A stretch of 64,000 bases of DNA from Mycobacterium paraense (GCF_002101815.1 NZ_LQPM01000006.1:62001-126000), one strand, 5' to 3'; shown: positions 46,506 to 55,343, numbered from the stretch's first letter. Numbers and translations: made by a program. Notes: a model not told the origin generated them from the sequence alone.

Positions 46506-48070
46506 TGCCGGGACCCGCCGACTTCGGGGTCGACAGCTTCACCGTGCCGGCCGTGCTGGACCGGCGGGCCGAGCAGTATCCCGACCGGGTGATGATGTCG
46601 ATCGCCGGCGTGGACGTGACGTTCGAGCAGATGCGGCGCCGGTCCCGGGCGGCGGCGCACATGCTGGCCGGTCTGGGCGTCGGCCGGGGCGACTGCGTGG
46701 CGTTGTTCACCGCCACCTGCCCGGAATGGGTCTACTTCTGGCTCGGCGCCGCGCGCATCGGCGCGGTGAGCGCGGCGGTGAATGCGGCCAACAAGGGCGA
46801 GTTTCTGCTGCACACGTTGCGGCTGTCGCGGGCCAAGGTGATTTTCACCGATGCCGAGCGGCGCTCTCGCGTCGACGAGGTGGTCGAGCAGCTCGATACG
46901 GTGACCGGCGTTGTGGTCCAGGACGATTCGCTGACCGCCACGTTGCACCTCGACGCCGACGTTCCGCTGACCGACAGCCCGGTCGAGGCGACGGACGTGG
47001 GGGTGCTGTTCTACACGTCGGGCACCACCGGGCCGTCGAAAGCCGTTGCCACGACCTGGCATTACCTGTTCTGTGTGGCCGCCACCGCCGCGTCGGCCTG
47101 GGAATTCGGCCCGGGGGAGACGCTGTGGACGGCGATGCCGCTGTTTCACCTCAGCGCGGCGCCCAGCGTGCTGGCCCCGATGCTGGTCGGCGGAACGACC
47201 GTGCTGGCCAAGGCCTTTCATCCCGGCGAGGTCTGGGACGACATCCGCGCCCGCGGCGCCGTCGGCTTCGCCGGCGCGGGAGCGATGGTGTCGATGCTGC
47301 AGAACCTGCCCGCGGACCCGCGCGACGCGCAGCTGCCGCTGCGATTCATCTCGGCCGCACCCATCGACGCGAAGTCCTACCCCGAGATCGAAAAGCGTTA
47401 CGGGTGCCGCATCGTCACGATGTACGGAATGACCGAAGCGTTTCCGATCGCCGTCAAAGGCGTGTCCGACGAGGGCGTGCCCGGGACGTCGGGGCGGCCG
47501 AACCCCGACTTCGACGTGCGCATCGTCGACGAGCGCGGCGATCCCGTGCCGCCCGGCGCCGTGGGCGAGATCGTCTGCCGGCCCAGGCGCCCGCACGTGA
47601 TGAGCGAAGGCTACGTCAGCCAGGGTTCGCGGGTGGACCCGCACCCGGCGTGGTTTCGCACCGGCGATTTGGGCCGACTCGATGCCGAACAGAATTTGAC
47701 ATATGTGGACCGCATCAAAGACTCGCTACGGCGGCGGGGGGAAAATGTTTCCTCCGTCGAAGTGGAGGCCGTGGTCCTGGGCCACCCCGCGGTGGCCGAA
47801 GCCGCGGCGGTCGGTGTCCCCAGCGAGTTGGGCGAAGACGACATCCTCTTGTTCGTGACGTTGCGCCCTGGCGCCACACTGGATTGCGCGGAGCTGCTCG
47901 ACTTCTGCGCCGCCAGGATGCCGTACTTCTGTGTGCCACGATTTGTCGAGACCGTCAATGAACTTCCGAAGAACGTCATTGGACGAATACGTAAAGATTT
48001 GTTGCGAAGTCGTGGCGTAAATGAGGCCACGTGGGATCGCGAAGAACATGGTTATATCGTCAGTCGCTAA
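46505..48070 (+). CDS. AMP-forming acyl-CoA ligase
   Basis: A 521-residue adenylate-forming ligase. It has FYTSGTTGPSKAV (A3), YGMTEAFPIAV (A5), WFRTGDLGRLDAEQNLTYVDR (A7), RRGENVSSVEVE and the terminal Lys in KNVIGRIRKDL. The second and third motifs fit carnitine-CoA-ligase-like (CaiC) or long-chain types. The coupling to a Rieske oxygenase suggests activation of a carboxylated side chain. The last 120 bp fall in GC content, which may mark an end of a duplication. Confidence 0.86.
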   Translation: MPGPADFGVDSFTVPAVLDRRAEQYPDRVMMSIAGVDVTFEQMRRRSRAAAHMLAGLGVGRGDCVALFTATCPEWVYFWLGAARIGAVSAAVNAANKGEFLLHTLRLSRAKVIFTDAERRSRVDEVVEQLDTVTGVVVQDDSLTATLHLDADVPLTDSPVEATDVGVLFYTSGTTGPSKAVATTWHYLFCVAATAASAWEFGPGETLWTAMPLFHLSAAPSVLAPMLVGGTTVLAKAFHPGEVWDDIRARGAVGFAGAGAMVSMLQNLPADPRDAQLPLRFISAAPIDAKSYPEIEKRYGCRIVTMYGMTEAFPIAVKGVSDEGVPGTSGRPNPDFDVRIVDERGDPVPPGAVGEIVCRPRRPHVMSEGYVSQGSRVDPHPAWFRTGDLGRLDAEQNLTYVDRIKDSLRRRGENVSSVEVEAVVLGHPAVAEAAAVGVPSELGEDDILLFVTLRPGATLDCAELLDFCAARMPYFCVPRFVETVNELPKNVIGRIRKDLLRSRGVNEATWDREEHGYIVSR

Positions 48071-48133
48071 GTTAAGTTAGTGTTACATGAGGCAATTTTC
48101 GCGTCATTTTCCGACACAGGCTGGAGAGCCACG

Positions 48134-48559
48134 ATGACCCTGACCTATCAGCAAGAGCAGTTCCTCCACGCCGTGACGGGGCGCGCTGCCATCCTGGACC
48201 TGAGCGCCCGGCACAACCGGGCCTACTCCGACGGCGACCGCGATCGCTGGATCGCCACCTTCCGCCATTCCGGCGCCAGCTACACCCGCGACGGCGATCT
48301 GTTCACCGATCTGCGCGCGGCCTTCGACGGCGGCGACGGGCAGCGGCTGGTCACCGTCGACCACGAGATCCACATCGACGGCGTCAACGCCAGCATGCGT
48401 TGCGTCGCGGTGCTGTTCGCCGCGATGTATGGCGACACCACGCTCCGGGCCACCGGGACCTTCCGGGACACCCTGATCTACGAGCGGGGCGGCTGGTACT
48501 TCACTTCCCGTGTGCTGGCATGGGATTCGGTGCCGAGCCGGCACCCGCTCGTCATGTGA
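48134..48559 (+). CDS. SnoaL-like (NTF2-fold) protein
   Basis: A 141-residue NTF2-fold protein of the SnoaL_4 type. ILDLSARHNRAYSDGDRDRWIATF is the N-terminal helix with the ARHN segment, followed by HSGASYTRDGDLFTDLRAAF and paired strands (MRCVAVLFAAMYG; YERGGWYFTSRVLAW). Related proteins include bile-acid 7-alpha-dehydratases, but the function here is unknown. ATG at 48134 has GGAGAG upstream. It precedes the two MaoC-type genes by 13 bp and is likely in one operon with them. Confidence 0.8.
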   Translation: MTLTYQQEQFLHAVTGRAAILDLSARHNRAYSDGDRDRWIATFRHSGASYTRDGDLFTDLRAAFDGGDGQRLVTVDHEIHIDGVNASMRCVAVLFAAMYGDTTLRATGTFRDTLIYERGGWYFTSRVLAWDSVPSRHPLVM

Positions 48560-48572
48560 GCGATACCGCTAC

Positions 48573-49103
48573 GTGGATCCGGACCTCAGCTACCAGCTGG
48601 CCTTCGGCAGCTATGACGACGCGCTGCGCATGGTCGGCGCGAAGAGTGAACCGCGCACGGCGGCGACCCCGGTCAGTGGCGCGCGCATCCAACTGTTCGC
48701 GGCGATGGTCCACGACGGGAATCGCTCGTATTGGGACGCCGAGTTCGCCCGGCAGAGGTGGGGAGGGCTGCTCGCCCCGCCGGCCCTGCTGATGGGCTGG
48801 CTGATACCGCCGCCGTGGGAGCCGGCCGGCAGGCCCCCGGTGGCGTCGGTGGTGCTGCGGGTGCCGTTGCCGGGCACCACGTTCATCAACGCGGCGAATG
48901 AGGTCGAATTTCTGCAGCCCATCGTCGAGGGGGATCTGCTGACGGTCGTTGAGGAACTGGTGTCGGTGTCGCCGGAAAAGCGGACGCGGCTGGGCGTCGG
49001 CCATTTCGTCGAGACGCTGGAGACCTATCGGCGTCAGGACGGCGACGTGGTGGCCACCTGCCGAAATACGTTGTTCCGCTTCACGCCTGGGGCGCCGTCG
49101 TGA
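48573..49103 (+). CDS. MaoC-like hydratase, N-terminal-type subunit
   Basis: A protein of about 176 residues with the FAS1-type dehydratase (MaoC_dehydratas_N) pattern. DPDLSYQLAFGSYDDALRMVG opens it, then WGGLLAPPALLMGWLI and LPGTTFINAANEVEFLQPIVEGD. Such subunits lack catalysis and pair with a second MaoC protein, as ChsH2 with ChsH1 in cholesterol side-chain degradation. The next gene, overlapping by GTGA, is the likely catalytic partner. GTG at 48573 was chosen; the start is not certain. Confidence 0.75.
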   Translation: MDPDLSYQLAFGSYDDALRMVGAKSEPRTAATPVSGARIQLFAAMVHDGNRSYWDAEFARQRWGGLLAPPALLMGWLIPPPWEPAGRPPVASVVLRVPLPGTTFINAANEVEFLQPIVEGDLLTVVEELVSVSPEKRTRLGVGHFVETLETYRRQDGDVVATCRNTLFRFTPGAPS

Positions 49104-49540
49104 TCGAGCAGGACTGGAACGCGATAGACGTCCCCGTCGACCTGCCCGAGGTCGTCGACCACATCAGCTACCAGCGGGTCGTGGAAAACGCGGGTGCGAC
49201 CTGGGACTACTTCCCCGGCCATTTCGATCCCGGCTACGCCCAAAGCCAGGGCAACCCGACGATTTACGTCAACACCATGCACCTCGCCGGATTCGCCGAC
49301 CGGGTCGCGACCGACTGGGCGGGCCCGAGCAGTCGCGTGGTGCGCCGTTCGATGCGGCTGGCCGGGTCGATCTACGCCGGGGACACCATGATCGGACGGG
49401 GGCGGGCGGTGGCCAAGCGGCGCGACACCTCGGTGGACCCGCCGCGCTGCCTGGTCGACTTCGAAATCCAGGTGACCAATCAGCACGGGGTCCTGTGCTG
49501 CCCGGTGGAGCTCACCCTGCAGATGCCCGAAAGTGGTTGA
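49100..49540 (+). CDS. MaoC-type enoyl-CoA hydratase subunit
   Basis: A 146-residue hotdog protein of the MaoC family. GATWDYFPGHFDPGYAQSQG carries the R-hydratase motif with its catalytic Asp/His (FPGHFDPGYA), followed by NTMHLAGFADRVATDW and the second strand set. With the preceding gene it should form a heteromeric enoyl-CoA hydratase, acting after the acyl-CoA dehydrogenases encoded in this region. GTG at 49100 overlaps the previous TGA. Substrate inferred only from operon neighbours. Confidence 0.82.
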   Translation: MIEQDWNAIDVPVDLPEVVDHISYQRVVENAGATWDYFPGHFDPGYAQSQGNPTIYVNTMHLAGFADRVATDWAGPSSRVVRRSMRLAGSIYAGDTMIGRGRAVAKRRDTSVDPPRCLVDFEIQVTNQHGVLCCPVELTLQMPESG

Positions 49541-49549
49541 TACTGGCGG

Positions 49550-51016
49550 CTATAGCGGCGGCAACTTCCCCTTGCACACCAGCGTCTGAAGCTCGACGTA
49601 CTCGTGCAGGCCCTCCGGGCCGAACTCGCGCCCGATGCCCGACTGCTTGAAGCCGCCGAACGGCGCGCCGATGTCGAGCGTGTACATGTTGATGCCGTAG
49701 GTGCCGGTGCGGACGCCGGCCGCGATCTCCAGGCCGTGCGCGATGTCGGAGGTCCACACCGAACCGGCCAGGCCGTAGTCGCTCTCGTTGGCGATCCGGA
49801 TCGCGTCCGCCTCGTCGCGGTAGCGCAGCACGGTCAGGACCGGGCCAAAGATCTCCTCGCGGGCGATGCGCATGTCGTTAGTGGCGTCGGCGAACAGCGT
49901 CGGTTGCACGTACCAACCGCGCTCCGATGGGCTGTTGTCACCGCCGAGGACGACGCGGGCGCCCTCGCTGCGGCCGGACTTGATGTACTCCTGGACCCGG
50001 CGCTGTTGCCGTTGGGCCACAAGGGGTCCGATGTCGGTCGCCTCGTCGGCCGGGTCGCCGACGTTCAGCGCCGACATCATGTCCGCCAGTGCGTCGACGA
50101 CCTCGTCGTGGCGGCGATCGCTGACCAGGATCCGGGTCTGGGCGACACACGCCTGGCCGTTGTTCATCAGGCCGGCCGTTTTCAGCCCGGCCGCCGTCTT
50201 GGCGATGTCGGCGTCGTCGAGAATGATCGCCGCCGACTTGCCGCCCAGCTCGAGGCTGTAGCGCTTCAGCTGCTCGCCGCACAGCGTGGCGATGCGGCGC
50301 CCCACCGCGCTGGACCCGGTGAACGCGATCTTGTCGACGCCCGGATGGCGCACCAACGCCTCACCCACGTCGGTGCCGCCGGGCAGCACGGACACCACGC
50401 CTTCGGGCAGGTCGAGCTGCTCGATCATCTCCGCCAACCACAAAGCGTCCAACGGAGTTTCGGGCGCGGGTTTGACGATGACCGTGCAGCCGGCGATCAG
50501 CGCCGGGATCAGCTTGGGCATGATCAGGAACTGCGGCACGTTCCACGGCACGATCGCGCCGACCACCCCGACCGGGGCCCTGCTCAGGTGCACCTCGCCG
50601 AGGACGCCCTGGCGCCGTTCGGTCCACGGGAAGTCGCGGGCGGCGGCCAGCGCGAGGTGGATCAGCGACGCCGCGGCCGCGCCCTGGCCGAGCCGGCTGA
50701 AACTGCGCGGCGACCCCATCTCGTCGGTGATCAGGTCGGCCATCTCGTCCATGTGGCCGCCGTAGATCGCGGCGAGCTGTTCCACCTTGGCCATTCGCTC
50801 GGCATGCGTCATCCGCGGCCAGGGGCCGTGGTCGAACGCGTGCCGCGCGGCGGCGACGGCGGCGTCGACGTCCTCGGGCCCGGCCGCCTGCACGTGACCG
50901 ACGGGTTCTTCGGAGTGCGGGGAGATCACCGCGAGCTGCTGCGGATTGGCCGGCTTGCGCCACTGCCCCCCGATGAAGAGCTCGTCGTAGGAGCGATGGG
51001 CGGAATTTTCTGTCAT
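49550..51016 (-). CDS. Aldehyde dehydrogenase
   Basis: A 488-residue NAD(P)-dependent aldehyde dehydrogenase. The cofactor fold shows GVVGAIVPWNVPQ and FTGSSAVGRRI. The general-base Glu is in LELGGKSAAI, and the catalytic Cys is in NNGQACVAQTR. The FGGFKQSGIGRE C-terminal motif is normal. It would oxidise an aldehyde from a P450- or ADH-made alcohol to an acid. It is monocistronic and diverges from the AttH-like gene across an inverted repeat that may be its operator. Confidence 0.9.
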   Translation of the reverse strand: MTENSAHRSYDELFIGGQWRKPANPQQLAVISPHSEEPVGHVQAAGPEDVDAAVAAARHAFDHGPWPRMTHAERMAKVEQLAAIYGGHMDEMADLITDEMGSPRSFSRLGQGAAAASLIHLALAAARDFPWTERRQGVLGEVHLSRAPVGVVGAIVPWNVPQFLIMPKLIPALIAGCTVIVKPAPETPLDALWLAEMIEQLDLPEGVVSVLPGGTDVGEALVRHPGVDKIAFTGSSAVGRRIATLCGEQLKRYSLELGGKSAAIILDDADIAKTAAGLKTAGLMNNGQACVAQTRILVSDRRHDEVVDALADMMSALNVGDPADEATDIGPLVAQRQQRRVQEYIKSGRSEGARVVLGGDNSPSERGWYVQPTLFADATNDMRIAREEIFGPVLTVLRYRDEADAIRIANESDYGLAGSVWTSDIAHGLEIAAGVRTGTYGINMYTLDIGAPFGGFKQSGIGREFGPEGLHEYVELQTLVCKGKLPPL

Positions 51017-51045
51017 CGGGCACTTCCTCGGGGCCGCGACCGTGA

Positions 51046-51073
51046 TTTCGCTATTGACGCTAACATAGCGAAA
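51046..51073 (+). promoter_or_regulatory. 9-bp inverted repeat in ALDH/AttH-like divergent gap
   Basis: TTTCGCTAT (51046-51054) and ATAGCGAAA (51065-51073) are perfect 9-bp arms with a 10-base spacer. Its inner GCTAT-N10-ATAGC has the same arms and spacing as the element at 17235-17254. The sequence from 51065 also matches the shared 13-mer at 10 of 13 positions. It sits 30 bases from the aldehyde dehydrogenase start and 19 from the next gene start. Confidence 0.6.
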
Positions 51074-51091
51074 AAAGCAGCGAGGCCTGAT

Positions 51092-52438
51092 ATGACCAGC
51101 GATTGGCGCAGTTACCCGTTCCAGTTGGTACCCGGGGATTCCCAACTGGATTTCCCCGCGGCCGAGGGCGAACATCCCGACCAGGAATCGGACACCTGGT
51201 TCCTCGCCGGCCGGCTCGACGCGACCGACAGCGACCGGTCATTCGCCTTCCTGACCATCTTCAACAAGAACCGGCCGGGTGGCACGGTGGTCGCGGACTT
51301 CTACACGATGGCGCTGTTCGATCTGGACACCGGCGACTACGGCACCTATACGGACTACGACATGCCGCCGGCCAACATGGAACCGGGAGCCCGGCGCAAG
51401 CTCGACATGGCGTCGGGCCATCTTGACATCAGCTACCACAGCGGCGCGGGCACCGCGTCGTGGACCACCTGCCTGGACGCCGAGGGGAAGCTGCTGCCTT
51501 TCACCTATCGGGTCAGCCTCGTCGGCGAGGACCACTCCGGCCGTCGCATGCGGCTGGACCTGGCCGTAACCCCAACGCGCGCACCGACACCGGTGGGCGC
51601 CGGGACCTACAACGGGAAGATCGTCTGCTTCGGCCAAAGCGAGACGTACTCGTATTTCCAGACCGGCCTGACGATGACCGGGACTCTGCGCTGGGGGGAC
51701 GTGGTCGAGCAGGTTTACGGCGGCGGCGGTCACGTCGACCGGCAGTGGTTCCCGAAGTACGCCGGCGGCGGGGGATCCGGCGGCGACCCGCGGGCCAGGT
51801 CGCACGAGTGGCGCACCATCAACTTCGACAACGGCGTGGACTTGAGCATCTGGCGCCAGTTCGACCGGACGAACGGCAATGCGCTGCAGCCTTTTACCGG
51901 AGTGACGACGAGCCATCCCGACCCGGCGATACCGCCGCAGTGCGCCGAGGACGTCGAGGTCACGATCAGCAGCTACGTCCGCTGGCCGGAGACGATGCGA
52001 CCGCTGGTGCGGCCGGTGGCCCCGGCCCGCTACATGCCCGACCGCCACCGGATCACCTGCGCCACATTACAGTTGGACATCGTGGGCGAGCCGATGGTGC
52101 CGGCCCCGGCGCACGGCCTGCCGATCGAATACATGGAGGGCCCCTACCGCTACCACGGAACGCTTTGGGGCAAAGCGGTTTCCGGGTTCGCGTTCAACGA
52201 GCGCTCGCTGGCGCTCTACCGGGACTGGGAGCTGGTCGAGGTGCTGGCCACCACCGTCGCGAACGTCGAACCACCCGCACCCGACCTACAGGCGGCGGTG
52301 GATGAAGTGGTGCCGCTGGTGGCGGCCGGGCGTCGCGGCGAGGCGGCTTCGTTGCTGGCCGGGGTGGGGCGGGTCGAAAACGCCGCGCTGGCAACCCTTC
52401 TCGAGGACCTTATCACCGTCCTGTCGGCGGCCGATTGA
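51092..52438 (+). CDS. AttH/CrtC-like lipocalin-fold protein
   Basis: A 448-residue protein with the two-lobed lipocalin-like pattern of AttH/CrtC (carotenoid 1,2-hydratase-related). DTWFLAGRLD near residue 35 and GGGHVDRQWFP near residue 213 (the conserved HxDRQW of the family) are the landmarks. No signal peptide is visible. Related proteins hydrate isoprenoid double bonds. A role in isoprenoid attack would suit the gene set, but this is inference. ATG at 51092 has GAGG upstream. It is followed by a convergent Rieske oxygenase gene. Confidence 0.68.
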   Translation: MTSDWRSYPFQLVPGDSQLDFPAAEGEHPDQESDTWFLAGRLDATDSDRSFAFLTIFNKNRPGGTVVADFYTMALFDLDTGDYGTYTDYDMPPANMEPGARRKLDMASGHLDISYHSGAGTASWTTCLDAEGKLLPFTYRVSLVGEDHSGRRMRLDLAVTPTRAPTPVGAGTYNGKIVCFGQSETYSYFQTGLTMTGTLRWGDVVEQVYGGGGHVDRQWFPKYAGGGGSGGDPRARSHEWRTINFDNGVDLSIWRQFDRTNGNALQPFTGVTTSHPDPAIPPQCAEDVEVTISSYVRWPETMRPLVRPVAPARYMPDRHRITCATLQLDIVGEPMVPAPAHGLPIEYMEGPYRYHGTLWGKAVSGFAFNERSLALYRDWELVEVLATTVANVEPPAPDLQAAVDEVVPLVAAGRRGEAASLLAGVGRVENAALATLLEDLITVLSAAD

Positions 52439-52460
52439 AGCAATGGCTCACCGAGACTGA

Positions 52461-52499
52461 AAATTCGCAGGCGTCTACCCGCACTTTTGCTGCGAATTT
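52461..52499. repeat. 10-bp inverted repeat between convergent genes
   Basis: AAATTCGCAG (52461-52470) and CTGCGAATTT (52490-52499) are perfect 10-bp arms around a 19-base loop, and the right arm reaches into the stop codon of the convergent Rieske gene. It could be a bidirectional terminator. The loop sequence CTACCCGCACTTTTG looks like a mycobacterial intergenic motif that recurs elsewhere, from memory and unverified. Confidence 0.5.
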
Positions 52500-53652
52500 A
52501 CAGGCTCGGCGCGGCTGAGCCCGCCAGCGCCTCAGCCCAGCTGATGTGGCGATGCTGCAGCCCCGGCTCGTTGCGGCCGAACATCAGCCGATCGCGGGCG
52601 CCCGACTCCAGATTGGCCTGCAGGCCTTCCACCAGCCGGTAGTCCTCGTCGCGGACCGTCGCATGCGCGTACTCGAAGACGGCCTGAGCGCTGGCGGCCA
52701 CCGATTCGTCCGAGAGGTCCAGCGGGGTGGAGTTCTGGTGCACGGTGACCGACCTGCCCGGCACATCGCCGGGGTAGACCCGGAAAAGCTCGCCGTTGGC
52801 GATGGTCACCGATAACACGATGTTGGGGAACAGCGCGTAGATCACGACCATGTTGTGCAACGGGTCCCACCGCTCCTCGGGAACGCCGTCGAGTTCGAGG
52901 ATCGTGTTGAGCGGGAAGATCAACCGGTGGTGCGGCCCGAACGAGTCGAATACCGTGCAGTTGCTGCGCGCGATGGTGGCAAACGTCTGCCGGTGCACGG
53001 TGGCGAAATGGTAGTTCTCCGAGAAGGTGTCGATCGCCAGCTTCCAGTTGATCGGGCAGTCGAGCACCTTCTCGCCCAGCGGAGACCACCGCCCGATGCC
53101 CCACGAGTCCAGCTCGTCGGCCAGCGGTCCCAGGTGCGCGGCGACGTCCAGGCGCGCGCCGGGATCCAATGCGACCCAAAGGAACCCCGCATATTCTGCG
53201 GCGGGCAGCTCGGTCAAACCGTCGGACTTGACGGCGATTTCCGGAAACCCCTCATGTCCCGGAAGTGCCACCAAGCGCCCGTTGTTGTCGTACGTCCACG
53301 CGTGGTAGGGGCAGGTGAATCGCTTCGCCTTGCCACAACCCGTGACCACCCGCGACTGGCGGTGCAGGCACACGTTTTCGAACGCCTTCACCGACCCCTC
53401 GGTTGTGCGGGTCAGCAGGATCGATCGGCCCAGCACCGTCTTGGTGCAGTAGGAGCCCGGACCGGGCAGCTCCGAAACGTAGCCGACCAGTTGGGGACTG
53501 GCCATCAGCATCGCCCGGTCCCGGTCGTGGCGCTCGATCGACGTGTAATCGGCCGCGTCGACGAGATGCACGCCCGGCGCGAGATCGGTCGCCTTGTCGC
53601 GGGCCAGCTTCAAGGCGCGCCGCGTCAGGTCGATGAGCTGATCGCGATCCAT
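52498..53652 (-). CDS. Rieske oxygenase (ring-hydroxylating dioxygenase alpha-type)
   Basis: A 384-residue Rieske oxygenase of the alpha-subunit type, different from the two KshA-like proteins. The Rieske motif is CLH (about residue 94) plus CPYH (about residue 114). The iron site is ENYHFATVH (H-x4-H) with its acid later. It has RHO-type segments such as LDCPINWKLAIDTFSENYH. No beta subunit is nearby. ATG at 53652 starts 40 bp from the MerR gene, across a strong palindrome, so MerR control is probable. Confidence 0.88.
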   Translation of the reverse strand: MDRDQLIDLTRRALKLARDKATDLAPGVHLVDAADYTSIERHDRDRAMLMASPQLVGYVSELPGPGSYCTKTVLGRSILLTRTTEGSVKAFENVCLHRQSRVVTGCGKAKRFTCPYHAWTYDNNGRLVALPGHEGFPEIAVKSDGLTELPAAEYAGFLWVALDPGARLDVAAHLGPLADELDSWGIGRWSPLGEKVLDCPINWKLAIDTFSENYHFATVHRQTFATIARSNCTVFDSFGPHHRLIFPLNTILELDGVPEERWDPLHNMVVIYALFPNIVLSVTIANGELFRVYPGDVPGRSVTVHQNSTPLDLSDESVAASAQAVFEYAHATVRDEDYRLVEGLQANLESGARDRLMFGRNEPGLQHRHISWAEALAGSAAPSL

Positions 53653-53664
53653 TCGACCAGTAGA

Positions 53665-53687
53665 GACCTTACGACGGTTGTAAGGTC
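53665..53687 (+). promoter_or_regulatory. MerR-type operator palindrome
   Basis: GACCTTAC (53665-53672) and GTAAGGTC (53680-53687) are perfect 8-bp arms with a 7-base spacer, placed in the 40-bp gap between the divergent Rieske oxygenase and MerR genes. Symmetry, size (23 bp) and position are typical of MerR operators that lie between -35 and -10. It would control both genes. Confidence 0.75.
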
Positions 53688-53692
53688 AAGCC

Positions 53693-54565
53693 GTGGCTGA
53701 GCAGTTGCTCATCGGCGACGTCACGGCCCTGACCGGGATCGCGTCGGGCCGCATCCGCCACTACGACAAAATCGGCCTGCTGCGCGCCGAGTATCTGAGC
53801 AACGGCTATCGGGTCTTCGACGTCGATCAGGTGCTCGAGCTGTTGCGCATCGACCTGATGAGAAGCCTCGGCATCGGCATCAACGACATCCAGCGGCTGC
53901 TCGACGGGGGCCAGACCACCCTGGCCGAGCTGCTGGACGAGCACCGCACCCTGCTGGTGCGCGAGCGCGACCGGCTGGATCAGCTGATCGCCGCCATCGA
54001 TGCGGCCACCGATACCGGCGCCGCCGACGTCGACGAGCACCTGTTGCGGGCGCTGGCGACCAGGCATCGCGACAGCATCGGCGTCATCGGCAGGCTCACC
54101 GCCCCGCTCTCGGCGCCCGTCACCGCGATGTACGCCGACCTGTTCGACGAATGGGAGCTGCCGGTTCCCGCACTGTTCGGGCAGATGGCGCTGCCGCCGG
54201 CGGCCAGCACGCTGCTGGAGCGACTCGCCGAAACGCCGGGTCACCAAGTGTTCTTCGACCGACTGCGCAAACTCGCCGGCGATGTCGTTGCGCTGGACGA
54301 GCGCGAGTCGGCCGCAACCGAACTCGCGCAAAGCTGGATCGACCAGCAGCTGGCCGACCCGCTGCCCGACGACGTGGTGGCCGTGCTGCGCGAGGTGCAA
54401 CCCCTGTTGACGCACGACCCGGTGATCGTGCAGGGCTTTCGGGCCTGGGCCGGGTCGATCAGCCCGGCGGCCGCCCGTTTTCTCGACGAGATCGCGATGC
54501 AGACCGCACGCCGCGGCCTGCAGGCGGTCAGCGTCATCGTGCTGCCCACCGATGCGCCAACGTGA
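53693..54565 (+). CDS. MerR-family transcriptional regulator
   Basis: A 290-residue MerR regulator. The winged HTH is at residues 5-75 (IGDVTALTGIASGRIRHYDKIGLLRAEY; GYRVFDVDQVLEL). A coiled-coil region (RRLLDGGQTTLAELLDEH, RERDRLDQLIAAIDA) dimerises it. About 180 further residues form an effector domain of an unrecognised type, helical, ending LDEIAMQTARRGLQAVSVIV. GTG at 53693 is the start. It diverges from a Rieske oxygenase across a perfect palindrome and is likely its activator or repressor. The effector is unknown. Confidence 0.87.
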   Translation: MAEQLLIGDVTALTGIASGRIRHYDKIGLLRAEYLSNGYRVFDVDQVLELLRIDLMRSLGIGINDIQRLLDGGQTTLAELLDEHRTLLVRERDRLDQLIAAIDAATDTGAADVDEHLLRALATRHRDSIGVIGRLTAPLSAPVTAMYADLFDEWELPVPALFGQMALPPAASTLLERLAETPGHQVFFDRLRKLAGDVVALDERESAATELAQSWIDQQLADPLPDDVVAVLREVQPLLTHDPVIVQGFRAWAGSISPAAARFLDEIAMQTARRGLQAVSVIVLPTDAPT

Positions 54566-54623
54566 TGCATGTGACCGCTGTTGCTCATGTGTCATTTGTT
54601 GTTTGTGTCGTACCCTGTGGCAT

Positions 54624-55343
54624 GTGTCGGTCTCGCGCCGTGACGTGCTCAAATTCGCGGCCGCGACGCCAGCTCTGGTAGGGCTGGGCGTCGGGGCGGC
54701 CTCGCTGCGCGCCGCGCCGGCATCGGCGTTGCTCGGCACCCTGTTGGACTACGCGGCCGGAGTCATCCCGGCCAGCCAGATCAGGGCCGCCGGGGCCGTC
54801 GGATCGATCCGGTACGTCTCCGACCGCCGGCCCGGCGGCAACTGGATGCTCGGTAAGCCGATTCAGGTTTCCGAGGCCCGCGACCTGAGCAGCAACGGGC
54901 TCAAGATCGTTTCCTGTTACCAGTACGGCAAGGGCAGCACCGCCGACTGGCTGGGCGGCGCCGGCGCCGGGCTGCAGCACGCGCAGCGAGGCATGCAACT
55001 GCACGCCGCTGCCGGCGGTCCGGCGAACGCCCCGATCTACGCGTCAATCGATGACGACCCGTCCTACGAGCAGTACAAGCAGCAGGTCGTTCCCTACCTG
55101 CGGTCCTGGGAGTCGGTGATCGGGCACCAGCGCACCGGCGTGTACGCCAACTCGAAGACCATCGATTGGGCGCTGCAGGACGGCCTGGGTTCATACTTCT
55201 GGCAGCACAACTGGGGCTCGCCGAAGGGGTTCACCCATCCCGCCGCGAGCCTGCACCAGGTGGAGATCGACAAGCGCAGCGTCGCCGGGGTCGGGGTGGA
55301 CGTCAACGAAATCCTCAAGCCCCAATTCGGACAGTGGGCGTAG
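54624..55343 (+). CDS. Tat-exported DUF1906 glycoside-hydrolase-like protein (Rv2525c ortholog)
   Basis: A 239-residue exported protein. The twin-arginine signal is SRRDVLKFAA at residues 4-13, followed by a hydrophobic Ala/Leu-rich stretch ending near ASA. The mature part is the DUF1906/GH25-like TIM barrel: SDRRPGGNWMLGKPIQ, PIYASIDDDPSYEQYK and WQHNWGSPKGF. Sequence and the position just upstream of fas match M. tuberculosis Rv2525c, a Tat substrate implicated in cell wall properties. GTG at 54624 gives the known N-terminus. Confidence 0.95.
   Translation: MSVSRRDVLKFAAATPALVGLGVGAASLRAAPASALLGTLLDYAAGVIPASQIRAAGAVGSIRYVSDRRPGGNWMLGKPIQVSEARDLSSNGLKIVSCYQYGKGSTADWLGGAGAGLQHAQRGMQLHAAAGGPANAPIYASIDDDPSYEQYKQQVVPYLRSWESVIGHQRTGVYANSKTIDWALQDGLGSYFWQHNWGSPKGFTHPAASLHQVEIDKRSVAGVGVDVNEILKPQFGQWA

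Noticed and set aside
53669..54739. A 356-codon minus-strand frame over the MerR gene and the start of the Rv2525c ortholog
   Set aside because: It is antisense to two recognisable genes and Gln/His/Arg-rich.
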